From assembly GCA_021808665.1 (NCBI GenBank), contig JAKBBA010000134.1, positions 1-8,755 on the forward strand: DNA of 8,755 nucleotides, written 5' to 3'. This stretch comes from Actinomycetes bacterium. Lineage in GTDB: Bacteria; Actinomycetota; Acidimicrobiia; Acidimicrobiales; Palsa-688. The notes under the pieces were generated by a model. The model was not told the DNA's origin, searched no databases, and worked only from the letters and a program-made list of their open reading frames with translations. Numbering within the stretch: position 1 is the stretch's first letter; every line of letters starts with the position of its first letter. The position numbers and the translations under genes are program-made. Shown piece after piece: positions 1 through 6,292 of the stretch.

Positions 1-602
1 CTCGCCGAAGCGTCCACCGCTTTCCGGCTCCCCCGCCCGCCCGGCCAGCCCTGACCATGCCCGCAACAACGTCCCACCCAAGCGCATCGAACGGACCGAC
101 ACCTGATCCGAGCCATCCGCTGCCCGTTCATCAGCGCCAGCCTCCTGCTCGCCCTCGCCGTTCCCGCCGCCCCGGGGCGCCTTCGGCCTGTGGACTGACG
201 GCGTGTCCGCCACTGGGGTAACCCGTGGCCACTGCCGCGAAGATCTCCGTGGCCATCAACACCGAGCCGTCGCACTCCCCGCCCGGGGTGCCGTCGGGGT
301 GTGATCACACCAGCCAGGCGATCCTGCACGGAGTCGCGCGGACTGTCGTTGGCCGCTTTGTGCCGGCTGGCGCTCCGGCCGACGTGCCACTGGGCGTTGA
401 CCGCCCGATCGGCTCTGGCAGGCACCGGAGCCACTGCCGCCCAGTTGTCGGAACCGCGCGCCGCAACCGTCACGCGCGCACCGGAGCCAAGGAGCCAAGC
501 ACGTACCGGGACGTCACAACACCACGAGCGACGCTCCGGAACACAACTGTTGGGATGGCGACAGCGCAGCGCAGCCAAAAAGGCCTGTGAGCAGGGAAAA
601 TG

Positions 603-631
603 TCAGAGCCGGTGGTCGGATCCGAACCAAT
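603..631 (-). other. Possible tRNA 3'-half fragment (att-like scar)
   Basis: On the minus strand, 631-615 can fold as a T-arm: ATTGG, loop TTCGGAT, CCGAC, with four of five stem pairs. An acceptor-like stretch follows towards 603. No matching 5' half of a tRNA is found upstream, and the normally near-invariant A at loop position 58 is G, so this is not a functional tRNA gene. Integrative elements of actinobacteria often recombine into tRNA 3' ends, so a leftover attachment site is possible. The call is weak. Confidence 0.2.
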
Positions 632-742
632 GACTTGACGCTTACATGTTACCGTCACCCCGTCCACACGAGTCCGTCCATGTCATCCCAAACGGCCTGA
701 ACAGGACTTCCGCTCCCCATCAGACACGTACGGACCGAGATG

Positions 743-765
743 AACTGCTACCAAAACTGCTACCA
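743..765. repeat. Tandem 11-bp direct repeat
   Basis: AACTGCTACCA occurs at 743-753 and again at 755-765, separated by one A, giving a 12-bp period of just over one helical turn. The copies are identical. Closely spaced direct repeats beside an attachment-like sequence are typical of arm-type sites bound by tyrosine integrases, but no integrase gene is present in the window, so the role is inferred. Confidence 0.5.
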
Positions 766-822
766 CGAACGGGCTTCTGTCGGTAACCGGGAGACCGGTT
801 TGCGGTCCTTCGGATTGCACGC

Positions 823-1145
823 TCAGTCTTGGATGTCGAGGGCGTAGCGCAGTGCTTGGTCGAGCCTGACCCGGCTGTCGAGATGGAGATCGCCAACGGG
901 TTCTGGATCGAGAAGCGTGGCGGGAATGGTGATCAGGTTGTCGCAGCTGATGACACTCGGATCGGGAAGGCCCAGCGCGGGTCAGACTTCAACCTCTGAA
1001 CGAATTCCACGGATGGTTCGTGTCACCTGCGCGCAAGTGATCACGGTGAGGACGGCGATTGCAGCATTTCGGGTAAGGAGCAGACGGGCCGCCTCCCAGC
1101 GGGCGGTCCCAGGTCTGCCCATATGAGGTCGCCGCGCCCTACCAC
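823..1145 (-). pseudogene. mazF: MazF/PemK-type toxin, broken by a frameshift and a stop
   Basis: MazF-family toxins are ribosome-independent mRNA endonucleases of type II toxin-antitoxin systems. The gene can be read from a GTG at 1145 that overlaps the antitoxin stop. The first part reads GRGDLIWADLGPPAGRRPV, the classic MazF N-terminus. One base has been lost at about 1080-1085, and the next frame continues LLLTRNAAIAVL and VTRTIRGI. A TGA at 982-984 then interrupts the frame exactly where the family usually has Gly. The same frame runs on through LPDPSVISCDN and ends at TGA 823-825. Restoring one base and the stop codon gives about 107 residues, the normal length for the family. Two independent lesions mean no full toxin can be made. 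Programmed recoding is very unlikely to explain both. Confidence 0.87.
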
Positions 1146-1390
1146 TCGGGTGCGGTCGATGAGGCAAGTCTGGATGAGGCCGCGACGATGGCTGTGTCCT
1201 GCGGCAGCCTCCGGTAGGCCTCCTGACGGGTCCGGTCTGCGTCGGCGTGTTCAGCGGCTTCGAGAACCACAGCGGCGCCGCGTCGCAGTAGCTCTGAGCA
1301 GCTGATCCCTTGCTTGTCGGCGGGTCGGTCCAGGCGATCGACGAGGTTGTCGTCGAGTTGCACAAGCACTTCTTTCCGTCCCACGACCAT
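1139..1390 (-). CDS. MazE-like ribbon-helix-helix antitoxin
   Basis: This 83-residue protein is the antitoxin partner of the broken mazF immediately downstream. Residues 5-44 (KEVLVQLDDNLVDRLD, then SELLRRGAAVVLEA) fit a ribbon-helix-helix DNA-binding fold: a short beta strand followed by two helices. The charged C-terminal half, ending APEW, would wrap the toxin. The ATG at 1388-1390 is the natural start. The stop TAG (1139-1141) overlaps the toxin GTG, the usual coupled arrangement. The frame is intact, so the protein may survive as an orphan antitoxin or DNA-binding regulator. An 11-bp inverted repeat has one arm over its first codons and could be its operator. Family assignment rests on motif, size and gene order. 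Confidence 0.82.
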   Translation of the reverse strand: MVVGRKEVLVQLDDNLVDRLDRPADKQGISCSELLRRGAAVVLEAAEHADADRTRQEAYRRLPQDTAIVAASSRLASSTAPEW

Positions 1391-1413
1391 TTGGTACGCA
1401 GTATGGTCGTGGG
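1380..1413. promoter_or_regulatory. Inverted repeat over the antitoxin start, candidate operator
   Basis: CCCACGACCAT (1380-1390) is repeated in perfect inverted form as ATGGTCGTGGG (1403-1413), with a 12-base spacer. The left arm covers the ATG and first codons of the antitoxin and the right arm lies in its promoter region. Minus-strand CATACT in the spacer/right arm could act as a -10 box just upstream of the ATG. Ribbon-helix-helix antitoxins repress their own operons at such sites, so autoregulation is the likely role; this is inferred from position. Confidence 0.55.
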
Positions 1414-1486
1414 TGCGACGGCAGGGCGACTCAGCTCCTTGGTGTCGCTCGCCGCCGCCTTATTGCCGTGCCGAATCGGCTTATCC

Positions 1487-1768
1487 GGGTTAGGCAAAGC
1501 TTTGATCGAATCGGCCCGCTCCGCTGAGCGCAAAAAGACACCTACCTGGCCGCCCAATACAGCCGTCTCGCTTCGAGGCGGCGGCCGAACAAGGCCGCCG
1601 TAGCGGCCGTCCAGAGCATGGTCACCTCCGCCCGGCACACGCTGCGCACCGGAGAGCACTACCGGGAAGCCGGAGGCGACTACTTCATCCAACGACACGA
1701 ACCCTGACGCCAAGCACGGCGCCTCACCGGCCAACTCGGCTACAACGTCACCATAACCCTAGCTGCGC
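1487..1768 (+). pseudogene. IS110-family transposase, C-terminal relic
   Basis: The translation matches the C-terminal end of IS110-type (DEDD) transposases. GKALIESARSAERKK reads in one frame to about 1536; then the frame changes at the A-run 1532-1536, where one A appears to be missing, and continues KDTYLAAQYSRLASRR, with AAVAAVQSM and GGDYF downstream. A TGA at about 1706 interrupts the next part, where the family usually has an Asp codon, and the frame continues RQARRL and GYNVTIT. The N-terminal RuvC-like DEDD catalytic half is missing altogether. The remnant is therefore dead through truncation, a frameshift and a nonsense change. No terminal repeats were recognised; IS110 elements usually lack clear ones. 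It lies between the two toxin-antitoxin loci. Confidence 0.72.
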
Positions 1769-1951
1769 AAAGCACTGCGGCTGTCGAGGCATTCCACCAC
1801 AGCGGGGTATATCGCTCGCGACTGCAATCACCTGGCGCTTGCACCGCCCGAATGCTGCCCCACCCATCCGGCGATCCGGGACACTTACAGCCGCTTTCTT
1901 CTTCGTTGTTTGGAGTCTCCTGCTGGCGGTCTTCAGGGACACCTCGACGGA

Positions 1952-1969
1952 CTTAGCTAAGTTAGCTAG
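1952..1969. promoter_or_regulatory. Candidate Phd operator, tandem palindromic sites
   Basis: CTTAGCTAAG (1952-1961) is a perfect 10-bp palindrome, followed at once by a second near-copy TTAGCTAG (1962-1969). The sites repeat every 9 bases and end three bases before the antitoxin ATG. AT-rich tandem palindromes at this place are usual for Phd/YefM autoregulation. The operator probably overlaps the -10 region, which would make the transcript nearly leaderless; the promoter itself is not resolved. Confidence 0.6.
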
Positions 1970-1972
1970 TAT

Positions 1973-2218
1973 ATGCCCATGCGGGTAAACATGCACGACG
2001 CCAAGACGAACCTATCCCGGCTCGTCGCCGCCCTTGAGTCCGGTGAGACTGACGAGGTCGAAATCGCCCGGGCCGGACACGTAGTGGCCCGTATCGTTCC
2101 ACCCCGGGCACGCTCACCGCGCCGTCCTGGGCAATGGGCGGGACGGGTGCGGATCCATGATGACTTCGACGAGCTTCCCGAGGAAGTGGCTGCCGCGTTC
2201 GGTGGTGAGCGCCAGTGA
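1973..2218 (+). CDS. Phd/YefM-family antitoxin
   Basis: This 81-residue protein is the antitoxin of a type II toxin-antitoxin operon. Residues 4-47 carry the Phd/YefM signature: VNMHDAKTNLSRLVAALESG, followed by a strand and IARAGHVVARIVP. This N-terminal domain dimerises and binds operator DNA. The C-terminal tail (about 65-81, DDFDELPEEVAAAF) is acidic and probably blocks the VapC active site. ATG 1973 follows the palindromic operator with almost no leader; an ATG at 1979 is an alternative start. The TGA stop (2216-2218) overlaps the GTG of the toxin by four bases, so the two are translationally coupled. The frame is intact. Confidence 0.9.
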   Translation: MPMRVNMHDAKTNLSRLVAALESGETDEVEIARAGHVVARIVPPRARSPRRPGQWAGRVRIHDDFDELPEEVAAAFGGERQ

Positions 2219-2595
2219 GCCTTCTGCTCGACACCCACATCCTGCTGTGGTGGCTGTCGGACGACTCCCTCCTACCGACCGCGGCGCGTGAGGCGATCGC
2301 GTCGCCCCAGACCGAGGTGCTCGTTTCAGCTGCGACCGCATGGGAGATTGCGATCAAACAAGCCGCAGGGCGACTGGACGCCCCAGAGGACCTGCTTGAA
2401 GCAGTGGAAGCCAACGACTTCCAGACGCTAACGATCACCGCTGCACATGCCGTCGATGCCGCAGCGCTACCCCCTCACCACTCCGATCCCTTCGACCGCA
2501 TGCTGATCGCCCAAGCGCGCGCCGAGACCCTCACCCTCATCAGCGTCGACAATCGGTTCCCCAAATACGACGTCGAGCTCTTAGCCCTGAGCTGA
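2215..2595 (+). CDS. vapC: VapC-like PIN-domain toxin ribonuclease
   Basis: This is a 126-residue PIN-domain protein, the toxin of the Phd-VapC pair. PIN toxins are Mg2+-dependent ribonucleases that cut tRNA or rRNA and stop translation. All the acidic metal-binding positions are visible: D6 in LLLDTHILLWWL, E44 in ATAWEIAIK, D91 and D94 in SDPFDRMLIAQA, and D112 in LISVDNRF. The length is normal for the family. The start is the GTG at 2215, which overlaps the antitoxin stop (GTGA). The gene appears functional, in contrast to the dead mazF nearby. It belongs to the PIN subgroup paired with Phd-type antitoxins; the RNA target cannot be predicted. Confidence 0.92.
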   Translation: MSLLLDTHILLWWLSDDSLLPTAAREAIASPQTEVLVSAATAWEIAIKQAAGRLDAPEDLLEAVEANDFQTLTITAAHAVDAAALPPHHSDPFDRMLIAQARAETLTLISVDNRFPKYDVELLALS

Positions 2596-2844
2596 CCTTC
2601 AGCCGGCCGTAGAGGACAGCCCGGTCGGAACTGTATGGGCCTACGGTATGGGCGGCTGCCTCCAGGCTCTCGGCGTGTGGGGTGACCGCCGGGCTGGCGA
2701 AGAGTGCTACCCGGCGGTATGCAGTCCGGTGGTGTCATTCGGCTCGTGTTTGGGGGGTGCCCCGGGTATGGCCGAACCGACTTGTTGGTGGACCCAGAAA
2801 CGTTCAGTTTCACCCGATTAGCCGGACCGATAGATCCCGCGGGA

Positions 2845-3606
2845 CTAGCCGGAGCGTCCGCGCCACAGCCTGCTGGTGCCGCCTGGGCGGGCTGCTCTGT
2901 TCCCGGTGACCAGGCGCTCCCGGTCGAACATCCGGGACACCAGCGACACGGCCCGCGCATCGATGAGCAGCAGTACGCCCGCAAAAAGGAGGGCGACCCG
3001 GACGCTCGGATGGACCACGCCGAGTGCTAGGAGGATGACAGCCACCAGGGGCGGAAAACTGGCTACCATCCCGAGCTGCTGAGCGACGCGGATCTCGCTG
3101 GCCCGGACCGACACCGCCATCCCGACGATGACTGCCCAACCGGCCATGAGCGGGATAAGAAGGACTATGGCCAGCAGTACCGGGCCCTGGTGGAAAACAG
3201 CGGCGGAGGCCGCCGACTTTGCGAAGATCCCCACCACGGCCAGAAAGAGCCCGAAGACGGCGTATGACAGCACCAAAGTCGGGATCATGACCGCCGACGC
3301 CTTACCAAGGATGAACTCTTCCCGGCGCAAGGGCGTCGTCAACAGGGGCTCTAGGGTCCCCTGCTCACGCTCCCCGACGATCGAGTAGGCGGCCAGGGTG
3401 GATGGCGTGACTACGGGGATTAGCAGCAGGAGCAGCAGCGGCACCTGAAGGTTAGTGCCCGCCGGGGCGAGGAAGACCGTCAGGGTGGGCTCGATGAGGA
3501 ACACGACGGGCAGGATGATCATGGTCACTACGATGGAGCGTCGGCGGCGATAATCGCGCAGCTCCTTGCGCACGACGGCGCGGACCCGGGCGGTGTCAAT
3601 ACTCAT
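2845..3606 (-). CDS. ABC-2 type transporter permease
   Basis: This integral membrane subunit of about 253 residues forms the channel of an ABC exporter powered by the adjacent ATPase. The N-terminus is short, basic and cytoplasmic (RAVVRKELRDYRRRRS). About six hydrophobic segments follow, near residues 25-45, 52-75, 104-130, 137-165, 176-198 and 202-220. The motif GEREQGTLEPLLTTPLRREE around 80-100 is characteristic of ABC-2 permeases of the NatB type. ATG 3606 overlaps the ATPase stop by one base; a GTG at 3609 is an equally placed alternative. The C-terminal 30 residues are Arg/Gly-rich and probably cytoplasmic. The substrate cannot be told from sequence; related systems export drugs, Na+ or peptides. 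Confidence 0.88.
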   Translation of the reverse strand: MSIDTARVRAVVRKELRDYRRRRSIVVTMIILPVVFLIEPTLTVFLAPAGTNLQVPLLLLLLIPVVTPSTLAAYSIVGEREQGTLEPLLTTPLRREEFILGKASAVMIPTLVLSYAVFGLFLAVVGIFAKSAASAAVFHQGPVLLAIVLLIPLMAGWAVIVGMAVSVRASEIRVAQQLGMVASFPPLVAVILLALGVVHPSVRVALLFAGVLLLIDARAVSLVSRMFDRERLVTGNRAARPGGTSRLWRGRSG

Positions 3607-4559
3607 CACTGCCCGCGGGCCTCGACATCCTCGTTGACCAACTCGAGGTAGACGTCCTCGAGCGAGTGCTTGGCCTCACCGATGGACACCACGTCAGCTC
3701 CGGCCGCGACCAGGCCCCGTGTCACCTCCGGCGCCACCCGCCTGGGATCGGGTACCGACAGTACGTAGGAACCTGGGCCGTCGGAGCGCCACCCGTCGAC
3801 CCCGGGAATGCCGGTGAAGAGACGGCCAGGATCACCGAGCGACTCCAGGGTCTGGACCACTAGCGTCTTAGTGAAGAGCTGAGCCCGGAGATCCTCGGTC
3901 TGGCCTACAGTCCGCAGCGTCGTGTTCAGTATGGCCACCCGGTCACAGAGCCTTTCGGCCTCCTCGAGCCGGTGGGTGGTAAGGAAGATGGTCGTACCAC
4001 TCTGGCGGAGATTGGTGATCAGGTTGTGAACCTCCCGAGTGGCCACTGGGTCGAGTCCGGAGGTCGGCTCGTCGAGGAACATGACTACTGGGTCGCTCAG
4101 CAGCGTCCGGGCTAGCCCTACCCGCTGGCGCAGTCCCTTGGACAGGCCCCCGCACAGATCCCCGGCCCGGTCGCCCAGATTAACGGCGTCGAGCGCTGCC
4201 CTGATCCGCGCCGCCGGCTGGTGCAGACCGTAGAGGCCGGCGAAGTACTCCAGATTCTCCGTCACCGTCAGTCGCAAATACAGCCCCGGCGCCTCGGGCA
4301 TGATCGACACGTGCTGGCGGATCTCGACCGCGTTATCAGGCGCTAACGGGATTCCGGCCACCGTGGCCATCCCCGAGGTCGGCTCGATAAGGGTCCCGAG
4401 CGTGCGCACCATAGTCGTCTTGCCGGCACCGTTGGGGCCCAAGAAGCCGAAGACCTCCCCACGGGCGACCTCGAAGGACACCTCGCTGAAAGCAGTGCGC
4501 TCACCGAAGCACTTGGTCAGCCGGTCGACGACCACGGCGGCCTGCGGGCAAAAGGTCAC
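3606..4559 (-). CDS. ABC transporter ATP-binding protein (ABC-2 exporter)
   Basis: This is the ATPase partner of the downstream permease, about 317 residues from GTG 4559. The nucleotide-binding domain shows Walker A GPNGAGKT (41-48), the signature LSKGL in place of LSGGQ (about 139-143), Walker B VVMFLDEP (158-165) with the D-loop SGLD, and the switch His in TTH (196). The Q-loop has Pro-Glu where Gln is common, as in some NatA/DrrA relatives. About 95 C-terminal residues form the accessory domain usual in this group. GTG 4559 is preferred because AAGGGAG lies 8 bases upstream; GTG 4586 or ATG 4577 would add 9 or 6 residues without such a site. The gene is first in a two-gene operon. Confidence 0.9.
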   Translation of the reverse strand: MTFCPQAAVVVDRLTKCFGERTAFSEVSFEVARGEVFGFLGPNGAGKTTMVRTLGTLIEPTSGMATVAGIPLAPDNAVEIRQHVSIMPEAPGLYLRLTVTENLEYFAGLYGLHQPAARIRAALDAVNLGDRAGDLCGGLSKGLRQRVGLARTLLSDPVVMFLDEPTSGLDPVATREVHNLITNLRQSGTTIFLTTHRLEEAERLCDRVAILNTTLRTVGQTEDLRAQLFTKTLVVQTLESLGDPGRLFTGIPGVDGWRSDGPGSYVLSVPDPRRVAPEVTRGLVAAGADVVSIGEAKHSLEDVYLELVNEDVEARGQ

Positions 4560-4604
4560 CTCTGGCACTCCCTTCATCCGGGCCACATCGTGATCCCAAA
4601 AGAA

Positions 4605-4630
4605 ATCATAGCGCCGGCCCAGATTGGGCC
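4605..4630 (-). promoter_or_regulatory. Candidate promoter and operator of the ABC exporter
   Basis: On the minus strand TATGAT (4610-4605) fits a -10 box, which would place transcription start near 4598, about 40 bases before the preferred GTG. Just upstream the perfect inverted repeat GGCCCA-GAT-TGGGCC (4616-4630) fills the spacer, where a repressor would block RNA polymerase. No good -35 box is seen. Both elements are short, so the call is tentative. Confidence 0.35.
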
Positions 4631-4771
4631 TGGGGATGAGAACCGGCCTGCCGTGCGACCCGGCCCTTCACCGCCGCCGAACCGCCCCGCGAAACACCTC
4701 CGGCCGCGCCCTTCGCCCTCTACGAACTCACCCCTTCTGTCAATCCCAGGGTCCGGGACGCCCGAGTTGGC

Positions 4772-4996
4772 CTACAAGGACGCTGGCGGCGGACCCGGAA
4801 CCGGCATGAGCACGAGGCCGGTCTCAGGCCGGCCTGGAGGGGCGACCACCAGCGAGCGGAACTGCCATGCCTCCATGGTCACGTCGGCCCGGACTTCCCA
4901 GCCGTGAGTCTCGGCGTAGAACTTGAGCGCCTCGTCTTGGTCGTGCACCCACAACTGGGCATTGGCGATCCTGATCAGCGGTCTCCTCCTTGTCAT
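4772..4996 (-). pseudogene. VOC (glyoxalase-like) protein, truncated
   Basis: The 74-codon frame begins as a vicinal-oxygen-chelate superfamily protein: LIRIANAQLWVHDQDEAL, then KFYAETHGWEVRADVTM and VVAPPGRPETGLVLMPVPGPP. Intact relatives have about 125-140 residues and two beta-alpha-beta-beta-beta modules; here the sequence stops at TAG just after the first module, and no second module was found in any frame downstream. The protein cannot form the usual metal site within one chain. The start is also odd: an excellent ribosome site AAGGAGG lies inside the frame, 6 bases before a CTG at 4978 where relatives normally begin, so the true start codon seems lost. ATG 4996 is the only standard start. 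An AraC-type relic lies directly upstream. Confidence 0.75.
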
Positions 4997-5014
4997 TCAC
5001 GGACACGTCGAAGT

Positions 5015-5218
5015 CTACGAAGGCGGCCTGGGATGGTCGTCTCGAAACGTGCGGTTCTGAGGCCGGCCGTAGGCCTGTGCAACACAGAGCGGAACGCGGA
5101 CCAGCCGGGCGGCTGGCGGCCAGGACCCCCGATAGACGGCGGGAGTCTTTCCGAACATTCGGCGGAAGCTGGTATTGAACGATCCGACACTTCCCAGCCC
5201 GACGTCGAAGCGTCTGCC
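5015..5218 (-). pseudogene. AraC-family transcription regulator, C-terminal relic
   Basis: About 67 codons on the minus strand read FDVGLGSVGSFNTSFRRMF and GKTPAVYRG, the second helix-turn-helix and closing motif of AraC/XylS regulators, followed by a tail ending RPPS and TAG at 5017-5015. Upstream, the same frame meets a TAG at about 5231, and the first helix-turn-helix expected about 40 residues earlier cannot be read. A faint match (TPTRVPHNASLQRR) beyond that stop hints at an internal deletion. No usable start codon gives a complete domain. In intact relatives such regulators often stand next to a VOC gene, which fits the relic immediately downstream (18-base gap to its ATG). Confidence 0.7.
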
Positions 5219-5391
5219 CCAAGCCGGGCACTATACCCGGCGTTGGAGGCTGGCGTTATGTGGCACTCGCGTCGGCGTGCGCCACCGGTCTTTGGGGACA
5301 CTGCCGGAGCGAGTGACATGGTCGCGGCGATGATCGCCGGTCGGCGCGTCAACGCCGGCTGTGCGACGGCGTCGTGTTACCCTCTGGCGTG

Positions 5392-5704
5392 ATGTCCATC
5401 TGGGTTGAGAGCATCGGCCGGAGCTTCAAACAGGCCCTCAACCTGTTGGATTGCGCCGTGCGCGAGTGCCCGGACGGGCTTTGGGAGTCCAGAATGTGGG
5501 AGGTTCCGATACTGCCGTCAGCGGATGCGCGACGTGCTGGCGGGCATGACGGAGGAAAAGGGGGCGACACCGTTGCCGCCGGCTCACCGCTATTGCGGTC
5601 AGCCGGACGCGTGGATCATCACCGCAGCCGTCGGGCACACGATCGAGCACGGCTCTCAGATCCGCCAGTTCGCCACCGACGGGACCTTGGCCTTGGGGTT
5701 GTGA
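5392..5704 (+). pseudogene. DinB-like protein with an internal deletion
   Basis: Two pieces of one DinB-like (YfiT/DinB four-helix, metal-binding) protein sit in different frames. From ATG 5392, the first 39 residues read MSIWVESIGRSFKQALNLL and CPDGLWESRMWEVP. At about 5507 the matching frame jumps by one, and the C-terminal part follows: RYCRQRMRDVLAGMTEEKG, TPLPPAHRY, AWIITAAVGHTIEHGSQIRQF, ending at TGA 5702-5704. Intact relatives carry roughly 70-80 residues between these parts, including a helix with a metal-binding His. A single deletion whose length is not a multiple of three explains both the gap and the frame change. The HTIEHGSQIRQF helix keeps its His residues. It is not functional as read. 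Confidence 0.72.
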
Positions 5705-6007
5705 CAGGCCCGACCACGACCCGGCGTTCGGGGTGCTTTGGCGTCGGTAGCCTGTTGAACGGCAAGGGACACTTTGACAGCGCGTTCGGGGCGGCGTCCT
5801 GCGCTTCCTGCGGCTGCACGCGCTAACGCCGGGCCCGCCTATCTGCTCGCTCGGCCCTTCCACGGACGTAGCGGGCACGCCGATCATCCTGCTCTGCGGC
5901 GCCCCAGTTGCAGGGGCCTGCAGCGATCCCGCGTCGGCGCCAATGACTTCAGCACCTCAAGTTTCCGTCGGGACGTCGGAGCCAGTCGGTTGTAGCGTGG
6001 AAGAACA
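5705..6007. other. Intergenic region, no gene recognised
   Basis: About 300 bases lie between the DinB relic and the small membrane protein. Several frames are open, but their translations show no recognisable motif or helix pattern. No tRNA, strong hairpin or repeat stands out. It may be further decayed coding DNA. Confidence 0.4.
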
Positions 6008-6193
6008 ATGAACTGGGACCTTCGGCACCGGAGATCATCGCTGGTGATCCGGCTACTGCTGGCAGTCTGGATCGCCGTAATCGTTGTTGCCCTCTGCGCA
6101 ACGGGACGCTGGTGGGGTCTGATATTCGTCGCCCCCCTGGTCCTCGACTTGTACCTGCTCCGCCGGATTCTGACGGCCGGCCCCACTCGGTAG
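6008..6193 (+). CDS. Small two-helix membrane protein
   Basis: This 61-residue protein has a basic N-terminus (MNWDLRHRRSS), a first membrane segment at about residues 12-33 (LVIRLLLAVWIAVIVVALCA), a short turn GRWW, and a second segment at about 35-52 (GLIFVAPLVLDLYLLRR). The hairpin topology with basic ends suggests both termini lie in the cytoplasm. GGAAGAA five to ten bases before the ATG is a fair ribosome site. Small proteins of this shape are frequent in actinobacteria; no function is known to me. It may be co-transcribed with the gene 99 bases downstream. Confidence 0.62.
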   Translation: MNWDLRHRRSSLVIRLLLAVWIAVIVVALCATGRWWGLIFVAPLVLDLYLLRRILTAGPTR

Positions 6194-6241
6194 CGCAGGG
6201 CTCGTTGGTCCGAACACCCAGTCAAGATCCGACGACGATGC

Positions 6242-6274
6242 GCTCAGCAAAAGCCGATCGGCTGACAGCTGAGC
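6242..6274. repeat. Nested palindromes upstream of the 101-residue gene
   Basis: GCTCAGC (6242-6248) pairs with GCTGAGC (6268-6274), and between them lies AGCCGATCGGCT (6252-6263), itself a perfect 12-bp palindrome with almost the same centre. The structure ends 18 bases before the next ATG. It could be an operator bound by a dimer or an RNA hairpin near the ribosome site. Part of the inner palindrome (AAGCCGATCGG) recurs at 6320-6330 inside the gene. Confidence 0.5.
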
Positions 6275-6292
6275 ACAGAACGGAGGCTGGAG

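Larger units (their letters stand above)
1..822. other. Region without a supportable gene
   Basis: About 820 bases hold no reading frame that looks like a protein. The first 54 bases are open in frame 1 and end in TGA, so they could be the last 17 codons of a gene lying to the left, but that is too short to recognise. The frames across 225-633 are open only because the DNA is GC-rich; their translations are rich in Arg, Ala, Pro and Ser and show no domain, membrane segment or motif. The only structure seen is near 603-765: a weak tRNA-like 3' half and a tandem repeat, listed separately. The stretch may be a decayed mobile-element flank; this is inference. Confidence 0.5.

Noticed and set aside
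225..633. Overlapping plus-strand frames near the left end
   Set aside because: No motif, no ribosome site, and composition typical of chance frames in GC-rich DNA. A decayed membrane-protein gene of a conjugative element was considered, but the evidence was too thin.
603..660. Functional tRNA gene
   Set aside because: No 5' half or D-arm, a poorly formed anticodon arm, and a substitution at the invariant T-loop A.
823..1145. Programmed frameshift or TGA recoding in mazF
   Set aside because: No slippery heptamer or stem-loop was seen at the shift site, and two separate recoding events in a 107-codon gene would be needed.
982..1734. Minus-strand open frame of 250 residues
   Set aside because: Only its last 45 residues are real (the middle of the mazF relic); the rest runs antisense to the antitoxin's other frames and the IS110 relic and has no protein character.
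2704..2844. Frame with DLLVDPETFSFTRLAGP, slightly like the end of actinobacterial CU044_5270-type proteins
   Set aside because: The likeness covers only about 20 residues and there is no supporting upstream domain.
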